This document shows, piece by piece, positions 26,681 through 35,100 of a DNA stretch of 64,000 bases. The stretch comes from Acidobacteriota bacterium. GTDB taxonomy: Bacteria > Acidobacteriota > Blastocatellia > RBC074. The number at the start of each line of letters is the position of its first letter. Position 1 is the first letter of the stretch. The stretch lies in NCBI GenBank assembly GCA_016196035.1, contig JACPYM010000085.1:1-64000 (forward strand). The letters run 5' to 3'. The notes beneath the pieces are model-generated. The model saw nothing but the letters and a program-made list of their open reading frames with translations, had not been told where the DNA came from and ran no database searches. The translations under genes and the position numbers were made by a program.

Positions 26681-27154
26681 ATGACTCTTTCCGAATTACA
26701 AAGCGATTTAAATCAGTTGCTGCATCAACCAGTTTCTTTCAAACGAATTGCTGGCAATAGCATCATCATTTACTTTTTTGACGAACCAGGCGATAGCAAC
26801 GTGGTCAGCATCTTCACCCATACCAGTTGGCGCTATCAAAAAGATGGCAAGGTGGTAATCGGTAGCTATGATCTTCTGATTGACGAGGATGATTTCAATT
26901 CTGTAGAAGAGTACGAACAAAGGTTCGACTACTTGTGCTCCCTCACAGACGAGCTTTCTAACGCCGACCTTTTGGCCTGTTTCATTGACCCTGAATCATC
27001 CGACCTCACTCTAAAATTTAGTAACGAACAGGTTATACACATCTTCGCCAACAGCGCGTTCGATAATATAGCGTGGACATATCGGAACATCCCACAGCAA
27101 ATCTGCGCAAACGTCTCACCATCTGGCGTAGAGATTAAAACAATAGATAAATAG
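26681..27154 (+). CDS. Hypothetical protein inside the his cluster
   Basis: The 157-residue acidic protein starts MTLSELQSDLNQLLHQP and shows alternating beta strands (SIIIYFFDEPGDSNVVSIFT, WRYQKDGKVVIGSYDLLIDE) and a repeat-like second half (DLTLKFSNEQVIHIFANSA). The two halves look like a duplicated beta domain, similar to small immunity-type proteins, but I do not recognise it. It is more AT-rich than hisD, whose start lies 2 bases after its stop, so the two are probably co-translated. Confidence 0.6.
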   Translation: MTLSELQSDLNQLLHQPVSFKRIAGNSIIIYFFDEPGDSNVVSIFTHTSWRYQKDGKVVIGSYDLLIDEDDFNSVEEYEQRFDYLCSLTDELSNADLLACFIDPESSDLTLKFSNEQVIHIFANSAFDNIAWTYRNIPQQICANVSPSGVEIKTIDK

Positions 27155-27156
27155 CA

Positions 27157-28452
27157 ATGATCGAACTCATCAAACTCAATTCATCTGATACCGACAACGC
27201 CAAGCTCCAACGCATTCTCAACCGCACCAACGGCCTCAACGCCGAAATTCTGGCGCGGGCGGAAAGCATCCTGCACGAAATCCAAACGCGCGGTGATGCG
27301 GCGTTGCTTGAATTCACCGAACGTTTCGACGGCGTTAAACTCACGCCCGCAACCTTGCGCGTGCCCCGTGAAGTCATCGAAGAACTCGCCGCCCAAGTAG
27401 ACGACGAACTCATCGCCGCCATGCGCGCTGCGATTCACAACATCCGCACCTATCACCAACACCAACTCACCCGTGATTGGGAAATCGAAGGCGAGAACGG
27501 CGTGCGACTGGGCCAGCGCGTCAGCCCGCTGCAAATTGTCGGCTTGTACGTGCCCGGCGGCACGGCGGCTTATCCTTCGACCGTAATGATGAACGCGATT
27601 CCGGCGCAGGTCGCGGGCGTGCCGCGCATCGTCATCGTCACGCCGCCGGGCCAGTTCAAACAAAACCCGCTCATCGCGGCCACGCTGAAAGAGTTGGGAC
27701 TGTTTGAGGTATACACCATCGGCGGCGCACAGGCCGTCGCCGCGCTCGCCTTTGGCACCGCAACGATTCCGCGCGTAGACAAGATCGTCGGCCCCGGCAA
27801 CCAGTACGTCGCGGCGGCCAAGAAGCTGGTTTACGGCGCGGTGGACATTGATTCCATCGCCGGGCCTTCGGAAATCATCGTGGTCGCCGACGACACCGCA
27901 CGCCCCGATTTCGTCGCGGCTGATTTGCTCTCGCAGGCCGAACATTCCGAAGACGCGGCTGCCATTCTGATCACGCCGAGCGAGACGCTGGCTTTGACAG
28001 TGAAAGAAGAACTCGCCCGGCAAACGGCTACGTTGTCGCGCAAAGCGATCATTGAACGCTCGTTGGCCGATTTCGGCGCGCTGATCGTCGTCGAAAACAT
28101 TGACGCCGCTTGCGCCCTGTGCAGCCGCCTCGCCCCCGAACACGCCGAAGTTATCACGGCGGATTGCGAAGCCGACGCGCTCAAGATTCACAACGCGGGT
28201 GCGATTTTTATCGGCGCTTACTCACCCGAACCCGTCGGCGATTATTTCGCCGGAACGAATCACGTGCTGCCGACGGGCGGGACGGCGCGTTTCTCTTCGG
28301 CGTTGGGCGTGTATGACTTTTTGAAAAAGACGAGCATCGTGCGCTATACGCGGGAAGAGTTGATGCAGACGGCAGGGATGATCGAACGGTTGGCGTTGGC
28401 GGAAGGATTTGACGCGCACGCGCGCTCCGCTACGCTGCGAATTGATAGTTGA
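27157..28452 (+). CDS. hisD: Histidinol dehydrogenase
   Basis: The 431-residue enzyme performs the last two oxidations of histidine synthesis (histidinol to histidine, NAD+, zinc). Seen: GLYVPGGTAAYPSTVMMNA, GGAQAVAALAFGT, DSIAGPSEIIVVADD, LLSQAEHSEDAAAILIT and GTNHVLPTGGTARFSSALGV. The C-terminal LRIDS and the stop are written by the start of the TTGATAGTTG repeat that introduces the next cassette, so the native end may have been replaced. Confidence 0.95.
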   Translation: MIELIKLNSSDTDNAKLQRILNRTNGLNAEILARAESILHEIQTRGDAALLEFTERFDGVKLTPATLRVPREVIEELAAQVDDELIAAMRAAIHNIRTYHQHQLTRDWEIEGENGVRLGQRVSPLQIVGLYVPGGTAAYPSTVMMNAIPAQVAGVPRIVIVTPPGQFKQNPLIAATLKELGLFEVYTIGGAQAVAALAFGTATIPRVDKIVGPGNQYVAAAKKLVYGAVDIDSIAGPSEIIVVADDTARPDFVAADLLSQAEHSEDAAAILITPSETLALTVKEELARQTATLSRKAIIERSLADFGALIVVENIDAACALCSRLAPEHAEVITADCEADALKIHNAGAIFIGAYSPEPVGDYFAGTNHVLPTGGTARFSSALGVYDFLKKTSIVRYTREELMQTAGMIERLALAEGFDAHARSATLRIDS

Positions 28453-28474
28453 CAGTTGGTAATTGATAGTTGGG
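28440..28474. repeat. TTGATAGTTG repeat, left flank of the four-helix gene
   Basis: AATTGATAGTTGACAGTTGG and TAATTGATAGTTGG form two close tandem units. They overlap the last codons of hisD. The inverse (CAACTATCAA) lies on the other side of the four-helix-bundle gene at 28842-28875. Confidence 0.7.
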
Positions 28475-28480
28475 GTTCGT

Positions 28481-28834
28481 ATGGCAGAAAGTCTAGTAAA
28501 AGATACGTCGTATAAATTTGCGGTCAGGGTAGTACGGCTGTACAAGTATCTGACCGAAGAGAAGCGGGAGTTTATCCTCAGCAAGCAGTTACTTCGCTCG
28601 GGCACTTCGATTGGGGCGAATGTCAAAGAGGCCACGCAAGCTGAGTCGCGGGCTGACTTCATTCACAAAATGGCGATTGCGTTGAAAGAAGCTTCCGAGA
28701 CTGAGTATTGGCTGGAACTGCTGAAAGAAACCGAATATCTCGACGAGGCCGGGTTTAATTCGATTTATGCTGATTGCCAGGAACTGCTCAAGCTACTCAC
28801 CGCAATCATCAAATCCTCCAAGCAAAATTCATGA
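28481..28834 (+). CDS. Four-helix-bundle protein (S23 / IVP type)
   Basis: The 117-residue protein matches the family first found in 23S rRNA intervening sequences: DTSYKFAVRVVRLYKYL, LSKQLLRSGTSIGANVKEA and FIHKMAIALKEASETEYWLE. It forms pentameric or similar helical barrels with positively charged surfaces; a nucleic-acid role is suspected. ATG at 28481 is preferred over 28463, which lies in repeat DNA. It is flanked by inverted repeats and its stop overlaps the hisC ATG (ATGA), so the cassette seems fitted into the his operon. Confidence 0.88.
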   Translation: MAESLVKDTSYKFAVRVVRLYKYLTEEKREFILSKQLLRSGTSIGANVKEATQAESRADFIHKMAIALKEASETEYWLELLKETEYLDEAGFNSIYADCQELLKLLTAIIKSSKQNS

Positions 28835-29925
28835 CCGAAAAAACGATCAACGATCAACTATCAACGATCAACTGCATTAAGCCGCACGTTCGCGCGATCA
28901 AAGCCTACACGCTCGCGTCCCTCGAAGCGCCGATCAAGATCAACCAAAACGAAAATCCATTCGGGATGCCCGCTGCCATCAAAGACGAAGTCTTGCGCCG
29001 TGCCGCCGCCCACGATTGGGCGCGCTATCCTGAATTTGTCCCGACGGCGTTGCTGGAAAAGCTGGCGGCTTACACTGGCTGGCGCGCGGACGGCATTATG
29101 GCGGGCAACGGCTCGAATGAGATGATTCAATCGGTCGTCAATGCGGTCGTCGAAAAAGGCGTGCTCACCGTGCTGCCCGAACCGACGTTTTCGGTTTATC
29201 GCCAAGTCATAACTGTTGCGGGCGGCGAAATCGCTTCGGTCTTGTTGAAGGAAGACCTAACTTTTGACGTGCCGCGCTTGAAAGCCGAAATCCTTGAACG
29301 CAAGGCTGCGCTGGCGATCATCTGTTCGCCCAACAATCCGACGGGTTGCACGATCAGCCGCGCCGAGTTGGTGGATTTGCTGACCAGCACCGACGCCTTG
29401 ATTGTCGTAGACCAAGCCTATCTGGAAATCGGCGGCGAGAATTTCGTGCCGCTGCTCAACGAACATCCCAATCTCGTCATCCTGCGCACGTTTTCCAAAG
29501 CGATGGCGATGGGCGGCTTGCGCGTGGGCTATTGTCTGGCCGCGCCCGAACTCATCACCGAATTCAACAAGGCCAAGATGCCATATAGTTTGAATTATTT
29601 TTCGATGACAGCGGCGGAAGTGGCGCTGGACAAGCAAAAGTTGTTGCAACCGCTGGTCGCCGCCATACAAAGCGAGCGCGAGCGGCTGTTTGCTGAGTTG
29701 GGCAAGATTGAGGGGCTGGAACCTGTGCCTTCGGCGGCGAATTTTTTTGCGGTCAAAACCCGCGTCACGCCAAAAGAATTGTTCACGCAATTGCACGCAA
29801 GTGGCATTTTGATTCGCGATGTAAGCAGTGCGCCAATGCTGAAAGATTACGTGCGCATTAGTGTGGGGACACCGGAAGAAAACGATGCCTTGCTCAAAGC
29901 GTTGAAAGAGCTTTTTGTGGAATGA
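28831..29925 (+). CDS. hisC: Histidinol-phosphate aminotransferase
   Basis: The 364-residue PLP enzyme of fold type I has IKINQNENPFGMP, GNGSNEMIQSVVNAV, CSPNNPTGCTISR, VVDQAYLEIGG and LRTFSKAMAMGGLRVGY with the Schiff-base Lys. The first dozen residues (TEKTINDQLSTINCIKPH) are partly encoded by the CAACTATCAA repeat, so the N-terminus was added or altered by the repeat. The start at 28831 shares bases with the stop of the four-helix gene. Confidence 0.94.
   Translation: MTEKTINDQLSTINCIKPHVRAIKAYTLASLEAPIKINQNENPFGMPAAIKDEVLRRAAAHDWARYPEFVPTALLEKLAAYTGWRADGIMAGNGSNEMIQSVVNAVVEKGVLTVLPEPTFSVYRQVITVAGGEIASVLLKEDLTFDVPRLKAEILERKAALAIICSPNNPTGCTISRAELVDLLTSTDALIVVDQAYLEIGGENFVPLLNEHPNLVILRTFSKAMAMGGLRVGYCLAAPELITEFNKAKMPYSLNYFSMTAAEVALDKQKLLQPLVAAIQSERERLFAELGKIEGLEPVPSAANFFAVKTRVTPKELFTQLHASGILIRDVSSAPMLKDYVRISVGTPEENDALLKALKELFVE
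28842..28875. repeat. CAACTATCAA repeat, right flank of the four-helix gene
   Basis: AACGATCAACGATCAACTA and TCAACGATCAACTGC form tandem CGATCAA units and the inverse of the left-flank TTGATAGTTG. The repeat lies inside the 5' end of hisC and encodes NDQLSTINC. Confidence 0.7.
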
Positions 29926-29929
29926 GTAT

Positions 29930-30211
29930 ATGTTCGAGGACATCCTCAAGCTGATGTGCGAATATATCCGCGATGATTGCGCGGAATTAACACGCCACGC
30001 TTACGACGAAATGAACGATGATGACTTGTTTGTCTTCGACTTGGAGCAATGCATCCTGACTGGTAGCATTGTTAAGCGCCAGTGGGACGATGATTTTCAG
30101 GATTGGAAATACGTGATTCATGGCCTGAGCGCCGATGGCGAACAGATCGCTACGATCGCCAAGCTGGCAGAGCAACAAAAGGTCGTTTTCATTACCACCT
30201 TTCGTCTATGA
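29930..30211 (+). CDS. DUF4258 protein, likely toxin of a toxin-antitoxin pair
   Basis: The 93-residue protein starts MFEDILKLMCEYIRDD and has the DUF4258 pattern LTRHAYDEMNDDDL, DLEQCILTGSIVKR, KYVIHGLSADGEQIATIAKL and VVFITTF. The domain is related to RelE/MqsR-type RNases. Its start (29930) is 4 bases after the hisC stop, and its stop overlaps the start of the YgiT-type gene (ATGA). The toxin role is inferred from this pairing. Confidence 0.8.
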   Translation: MFEDILKLMCEYIRDDCAELTRHAYDEMNDDDLFVFDLEQCILTGSIVKRQWDDDFQDWKYVIHGLSADGEQIATIAKLAEQQKVVFITTFRL

Positions 30212-30459
30212 AGCAAGAACAAGAATCAGCAATCGTGTGCAGCCTCTGCGGGCAGCAAAAAGCCCATCAGGTCACCAGACCGCAGTTCGTCGGCAAAGGC
30301 AAAGACTTGGTGATCGTCGAGAATGTTCCCATGATTTCCTGCCGCAATTGCGGGCACGATTATTTTTCCCTTGAAGTTGCCCGCAAACTCGACCGCATCC
30401 GCACCAAACCACGTGAACAGACAGCTCAAAAGAGCTTCGCGGTAGCCGAACTTGTTTAA
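30208..30459 (+). CDS. YgiT-type zinc-finger antitoxin (MqsA-like)
   Basis: The 83-residue protein has two CxxC pairs, CSLCGQQ and CRNCGHDYFS, as in the N-terminal zinc domain of MqsA/YgiT, and a helical C-terminus (VARKLDRIRTKPREQ). It lacks the full helix-turn-helix of Escherichia coli MqsA, as usual for short partners of DUF4258. Its start shares bases with the toxin stop. The open frame upstream to 30103 is a shadow of the toxin gene. Confidence 0.85.
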   Translation: MKQEQESAIVCSLCGQQKAHQVTRPQFVGKGKDLVIVENVPMISCRNCGHDYFSLEVARKLDRIRTKPREQTAQKSFAVAELV

Positions 30460-30464
30460 CCCCT

Positions 30465-31052
30465 ATGCCTCGTACTGCGACCATCACACGCAAAACCAAA
30501 GAAACCGACATCTCCGTCACACTCAACCTCGACGGCGGCGGGCAAAGCACGATTACCACCGGCATCGGCTTTCTCGATCACATGCTTGACCTGTTCGCGC
30601 GCCACGGTCTGTTTAATCTGACGGTCGAATGCCAAGGCGACTTGCACATTGACGACCATCACACGGTCGAAGACATCGCCATCACGCTAGGCCAGACCTT
30701 TGCCCAGGCACTGGGAGACAAGCGCGGCATTGTGCGTTATGGCGCGGCCTACGTGCCGATGGATGAGACGTTGGCGCGCGCGGTCTGTGACCTGTCAGGC
30801 CGCGCTTACCTCGTTCACCGTGTGACAAACACACGCGAAAAGATCGGCGACTTATCGGTCGAATTGGTCGAACATTTTTGGCATTCGTTCGCCGAGCATT
30901 GCCAATGCAATCTGCATATCGAAGTGTTTTACGGCAGCAACCAGCACCATATCATCGAAGCCCAATTCAAAGCCGTCACACGCGCGCTGGCGCAAGCCGT
31001 CCGCGTGGATGAACGCATTGAAGGCGTGCTGTCTACGAAAGGAACAATCTAA
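30465..31052 (+). CDS. hisB: Imidazoleglycerol-phosphate dehydratase
   Basis: The 195-residue monofunctional enzyme removes water from imidazole glycerol phosphate. Its metal-binding repeats are visible: GFLDHMLDLFARHG, DLHIDDHHTVEDIAI, VEHFWHSFAEHCQCNLHI and GSNQHHIIEAQFKAV. Length is normal. It starts 5 bases after the antitoxin stop, in the same operon. Confidence 0.95.
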   Translation: MPRTATITRKTKETDISVTLNLDGGGQSTITTGIGFLDHMLDLFARHGLFNLTVECQGDLHIDDHHTVEDIAITLGQTFAQALGDKRGIVRYGAAYVPMDETLARAVCDLSGRAYLVHRVTNTREKIGDLSVELVEHFWHSFAEHCQCNLHIEVFYGSNQHHIIEAQFKAVTRALAQAVRVDERIEGVLSTKGTI

Positions 31053-31054
31053 TT

Positions 31055-31142
31055 TTAGCCACAGAGGCACAGAGACACAGAGTCGAACCGAAGAAATGAA
31101 ACCTCTCCTTTTTCCTCCGTGTCTCTGTGCCTCTGTGGCTAA
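31055..31142. repeat. Long hairpin repeat, GCCACAGAGGCACAGAG type
   Basis: Perfect 24-bp arms lie at 31055-31078 and 31119-31142 (unit TTAGCCACAGAGGCACAGAG and on), separated by 40 bases. This is a common intergenic repeat in several bacterial phyla. It sits between hisB and hisH and would form a strong RNA hairpin in the operon transcript. Confidence 0.9.
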
Positions 31143-31155
31143 TTCATCTGCAAAA

Positions 31156-31779
31156 ATGAAAATCGCCATCATTGATTACGACATCGGCAATTTGCGCAGC
31201 GTCGAAAAAGCTTTCACTTCACAAGGCATTCCCGCCGCCATTACCAAAGACGAACAAGTCATTCGCGCCGCCGACAAACTCGTGCTGCTGGGCGTCGGCG
31301 CGTTTGGCTACGCGATGGACAGCTTGCGCAAGTACGGCTTCGATAAACTGATTCTTGAAGCCGCCGGTGCGGGCAAACCGATCATCGGCTTGTGTGTGGG
31401 GCTGCAAATGCTCTTTGACGAAGGGTATGAATTCGGCGTGCATAAAGGCCTGGGGCTGTTGCCGGGCAAGGTCATTAAGTTCCCTGACGGTGTGCGCGTG
31501 CCGCACGTCGGCTGGAATCAGGTCGAATACCGCAACAGCGCAGCGCAGCGGCCTTTTCAAGCGGCACTCTTGCGCGGCTTGCCGGATCAATCGTTCTATT
31601 ATTTTGTGCATTCCTATTATGTCGAACCGGTGGATGAGACCTGTGTGCTGGGCCTAACCGATTACGGCTTGCGCTATGCCTCGATCTGCGGACGCGACAG
31701 CGTCGTCGGCGTGCAGTTTCATCCGGAAAAGAGCCAGGCGGCCGGCTTACAGCTTCTGCGAAACTTTGCTGAGTTCTGA
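31156..31779 (+). CDS. hisH: Imidazole glycerol phosphate synthase, glutaminase subunit
   Basis: The 207-residue class I glutamine amidotransferase supplies ammonia to HisF. The catalytic Cys is in IIGLCVGLQMLF, and the His-Glu pair in GVQFHPEKSQ. It starts MKIAIIDYDIGNLRSVEKAF. The upstream open frame (from 31009) runs through the hairpin repeat and is rejected. HisF, HisA and HisIE are not found downstream within the window. Confidence 0.95.
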   Translation: MKIAIIDYDIGNLRSVEKAFTSQGIPAAITKDEQVIRAADKLVLLGVGAFGYAMDSLRKYGFDKLILEAAGAGKPIIGLCVGLQMLFDEGYEFGVHKGLGLLPGKVIKFPDGVRVPHVGWNQVEYRNSAAQRPFQAALLRGLPDQSFYYFVHSYYVEPVDETCVLGLTDYGLRYASICGRDSVVGVQFHPEKSQAAGLQLLRNFAEF

Positions 31780-32144
31780 TTTTCCGCAACCGTCAATCTC
31801 AACTGCGGCAACGTTCCATCAAATTTACCAGCCAAGCCACCTCCCCGCCTGATAATTGCTTGACAGTCCTGGAACCATTTGGATAATGCCACCAACCGAT
31901 TGCACTGAAATTCTGACACTAACCACACATAGCAATCGGTACCGCTTCTCGCATCAATCAATCCTGAGTTGATGCCGCACGCTGGGACGAATCGCATACC
32001 CTTCAGTTTTCTTTCAACGCATCTTCACGTTTGTGGACTATAGCCACTCTAGCCGGGGCTTTTCTGCCTACGGCCACGGGGCTTCTATCACTACAGGCGC
32101 GTGGCGATCATGGTTGCGCGTCGCACTTCACGATGGAGGAATCA
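31780..32144. other. Intergenic region between hisH and the TonB receptor gene
   Basis: About 365 bases without a supported gene. It carries a good sigma-70-like promoter (31860-31887), giving a long leader of about 250 bases to the receptor start. No recognised riboswitch. Confidence 0.5.
31860..31887 (+). promoter_or_regulatory. Putative promoter of the TonB receptor gene
   Basis: A perfect TTGACA (31860-31865) and GATAAT (31882-31887) are spaced by 16 bases. The next gene on this strand is the receptor, which starts at 32145. Confidence 0.5.
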
Positions 32145-35100
32145 ATGCATAAAGAAACGTGCTTTAGGAAGTTCGGCACGGCCTTGCTCCTGGCGCTGGC
32201 GTTAACAGTCACCGCCTTTGCGCAGACCAGCGCCAGCTTGAGTGGCACCGTGCATGACGCGCAGGGGAATGCGGTCAGAGCTGCGAAAGTCATGCTCACG
32301 AACACAGCGGGTACCACCCAACTCGACACCACCACCAACCACGAAGGGTTTTATACCTTCCCGGTCATTCAACCAGGCAATTACACGGTGACGATTGAGG
32401 CCTCTGGCTTCAAGAAGTCCGTTAAATCGGGCCTCGTCGTCAATGCCTCGGACAAACAATCCGCCGGTATCACCGCGCTGGAAGTCGGCGACATTTCCAA
32501 CACTGTCGAAGTCACCGCTGACGCCGCCCAACTTCTGATCAAAACAGAATCGGGCGAACAAAGCACGGCGATCAACAATCAACAGTTGCAGAACCTCGCG
32601 ATCAACGGGCGCAATTACCTCGACCTGCTCAAACTCACACCGGGCGTAGTTGTCACCACCAGTTTCGCCACTTCTAGCCCAGGCGGGTTGGGCAACATTG
32701 ACATCAACGGCACGCGCACGGGCAAAAACAACCTGACGATTGACGGCACCACCAACGTGGACACCGGCTCGAACGGCACCCAGCACATCGCGCTCTCGCT
32801 CGACAACATCGCCGAGTTCAAGCTGCTGACCTCGAACTTCCAGGCCGAATACGGGCGTTCGGGCGGCGGCGCGATACAGATCGTGACCAAGAGCGGCACC
32901 AGCCAATTCCACGGCACGGGCTACTACTTCCACCGGCACGAACAATTTAATGCCAACAGCTTTTTCAACAATGCCAACGGGCGCATCGGCGATCCGAACA
33001 CGGGCATTGAGCGTAACCCGCGCAATTTCTATCGCTACAATCAGCAGGGCTACAACATCGGCGGCCCGGTTTGGGCGCCGAAGATTGGCAGCAAGTACCT
33101 GAAAGAGCGCCTCTTCTTTTTCTTCTCGCAGGAATATCAACAACAACTCGTACCGCAGGCTGCCCGGCAGTCGCGCGTACCGACGGCGCTGGAAGCCGCA
33201 GGCGATTTCAGCCAAACCAAAGATGGCAACGGCGTCGCGATCGTCATCAGAGACCCGGTGACGGGCCTGCCTTTCGATGGCAATAAAATCCCAGCCGCAC
33301 GCATCAACGCGAATGGCACCAAGATTCTCAATCTCTTCCGCCGCTTCGAGAACACGCCGCTGGGCGGCGCGGATAATGGCTTCCGTTACAACCACAATTC
33401 GCAATTGAGCGTCAGCTATCCGCGGCACGAAAACAGCATCCGGCTCGATTACAATGTCACGGACAACACCAAAGCTTATGTCCGCTACACGCGCGATGCC
33501 GACCAACAGATCATGCCTTATGGCTTGGGCTGGACGGGCGGCAGCAACAACATTCCGTTCGACAACCTGGTCTTCAAACAGGCGCCCGCCTGGAACAGCA
33601 CGCTCAACGTCACGTCGGCGCTCTCACCGACCTTGACCAATGAGTTCATCTTCGGCGCGAGCCAAAATAACCTGACGCTTGATCCGACGGTGGCAAATGC
33701 CGCGAGCTATTCAGGCATCGGCTTCAATTTTGCGCTGCCATTCGCGGGCTACCCGGCGAATCAGTGGTTCAACATCGGCTTCGGCGGGATTACTAACAAC
33801 ACCTTCGCCGGCGTCGCGGGGTACAGCCAGTATCCTTACAAAAACTCCAACACGACCTTCGACATTTATGACAATGTCAGCAAGGTGGTTGGCACGCATA
33901 CGATGAAGGCCGGTTTCTATTACCAGCGCAGCCGCAAGGATCAGGCGGCGGGCGATTCCGCCAACATCCAGTTCAGTCACAATACGAACAACCCGAACAA
34001 CACCGGGCATCCTTATGCCAACGCGCTGCTCGGCGAGTTCAACACCTTCAATCAGCCGAACATCGGCGTCTTCCAGGGACAGTATCGTTCGACCAATATC
34101 GAGTGGTATGCGCAAGACAACTGGAAGGTCAACAGCCGGCTGACGTTGGATTACGGGATGCGCTTCTCGTTGATCTACCCGCAATACGACAAACGCGCGC
34201 AGGAATACTACTTCGTGCAAAGCAAGTACGACCCGGCCAAAGCCGTGCGGCTCTACCGGCAGACTTGCGTCAACGTCAACGCCTTCGCTTTGGGCGGCTG
34301 TTCAGGCACCAACCTGAAAGCCTACGATCCCGGCCCGACCAACAACGTCTCTCCGTTGCAGGCGGCCCAGAATACGGCGCTGCAATTGCCAAGTTACTTG
34401 ATCAATCGCATCGTGCCCGGCTCGGGCGACCCCTTCAACGGGATGCAAGGCCAGCAACAAGGCAACTTCCCTGGCGGCATCAAGAGCCGTGGCGTGCAAT
34501 ACGGTCCGGTCTTGGGCTTTGCCTACGACGTTTTCGGCACCAAGAAGACGGTCGTGCGCGGCGGGTACCGTTGGGGCTATGACCGCGTGCAGGGCAACGA
34601 ACTGTCCTTCGCCGCCGTCGGCCAACCGCCGAAATTCTTCAACCCGACGTTCAATTTCGGCAATCTTTCCACTGTGGGTCAGAACACCGGCGCCATCGCG
34701 CTCGGCACGACCGGCGTGATTTCCGCCGATCAGGAAGGCTTTGTTCCCAGCGTGCAGAGCTTCAGTCTCGGTGTACAGCAGGACATTGGCTGGAACACCG
34801 TGTTGAGCGTTACCTATGTTGGCACTCTCTCGCGCCATCAGCAGGAATTGCTCAACCTCAATTACAGCCCCTACGGCGAACTCTTCACCAAAGCGGCACA
34901 AGACCCGTCGAAATTCGCGGGCGGCGTGGTGCCGGATGAAGAACCCGGGCTGGCGCAGGTTTACAAAGATGCCGGTTTGAAGTTCTCTGGCACCTATGCG
35001 CTGGCGGCGGACTTCCTGAAGAAGTACCCGGGCTATACCACCGTCGGTCTGCGCACCTTCGGTGGTTCGTCAAACTACCACTCAATGCAAACGACGTTGA

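Noticed and set aside
32202-33506. 434-residue minus-strand frame within the TonB receptor gene
   Set aside because: Antisense shadow: no recognisable domain, start or ribosome site, while the plus strand encodes a clear receptor.
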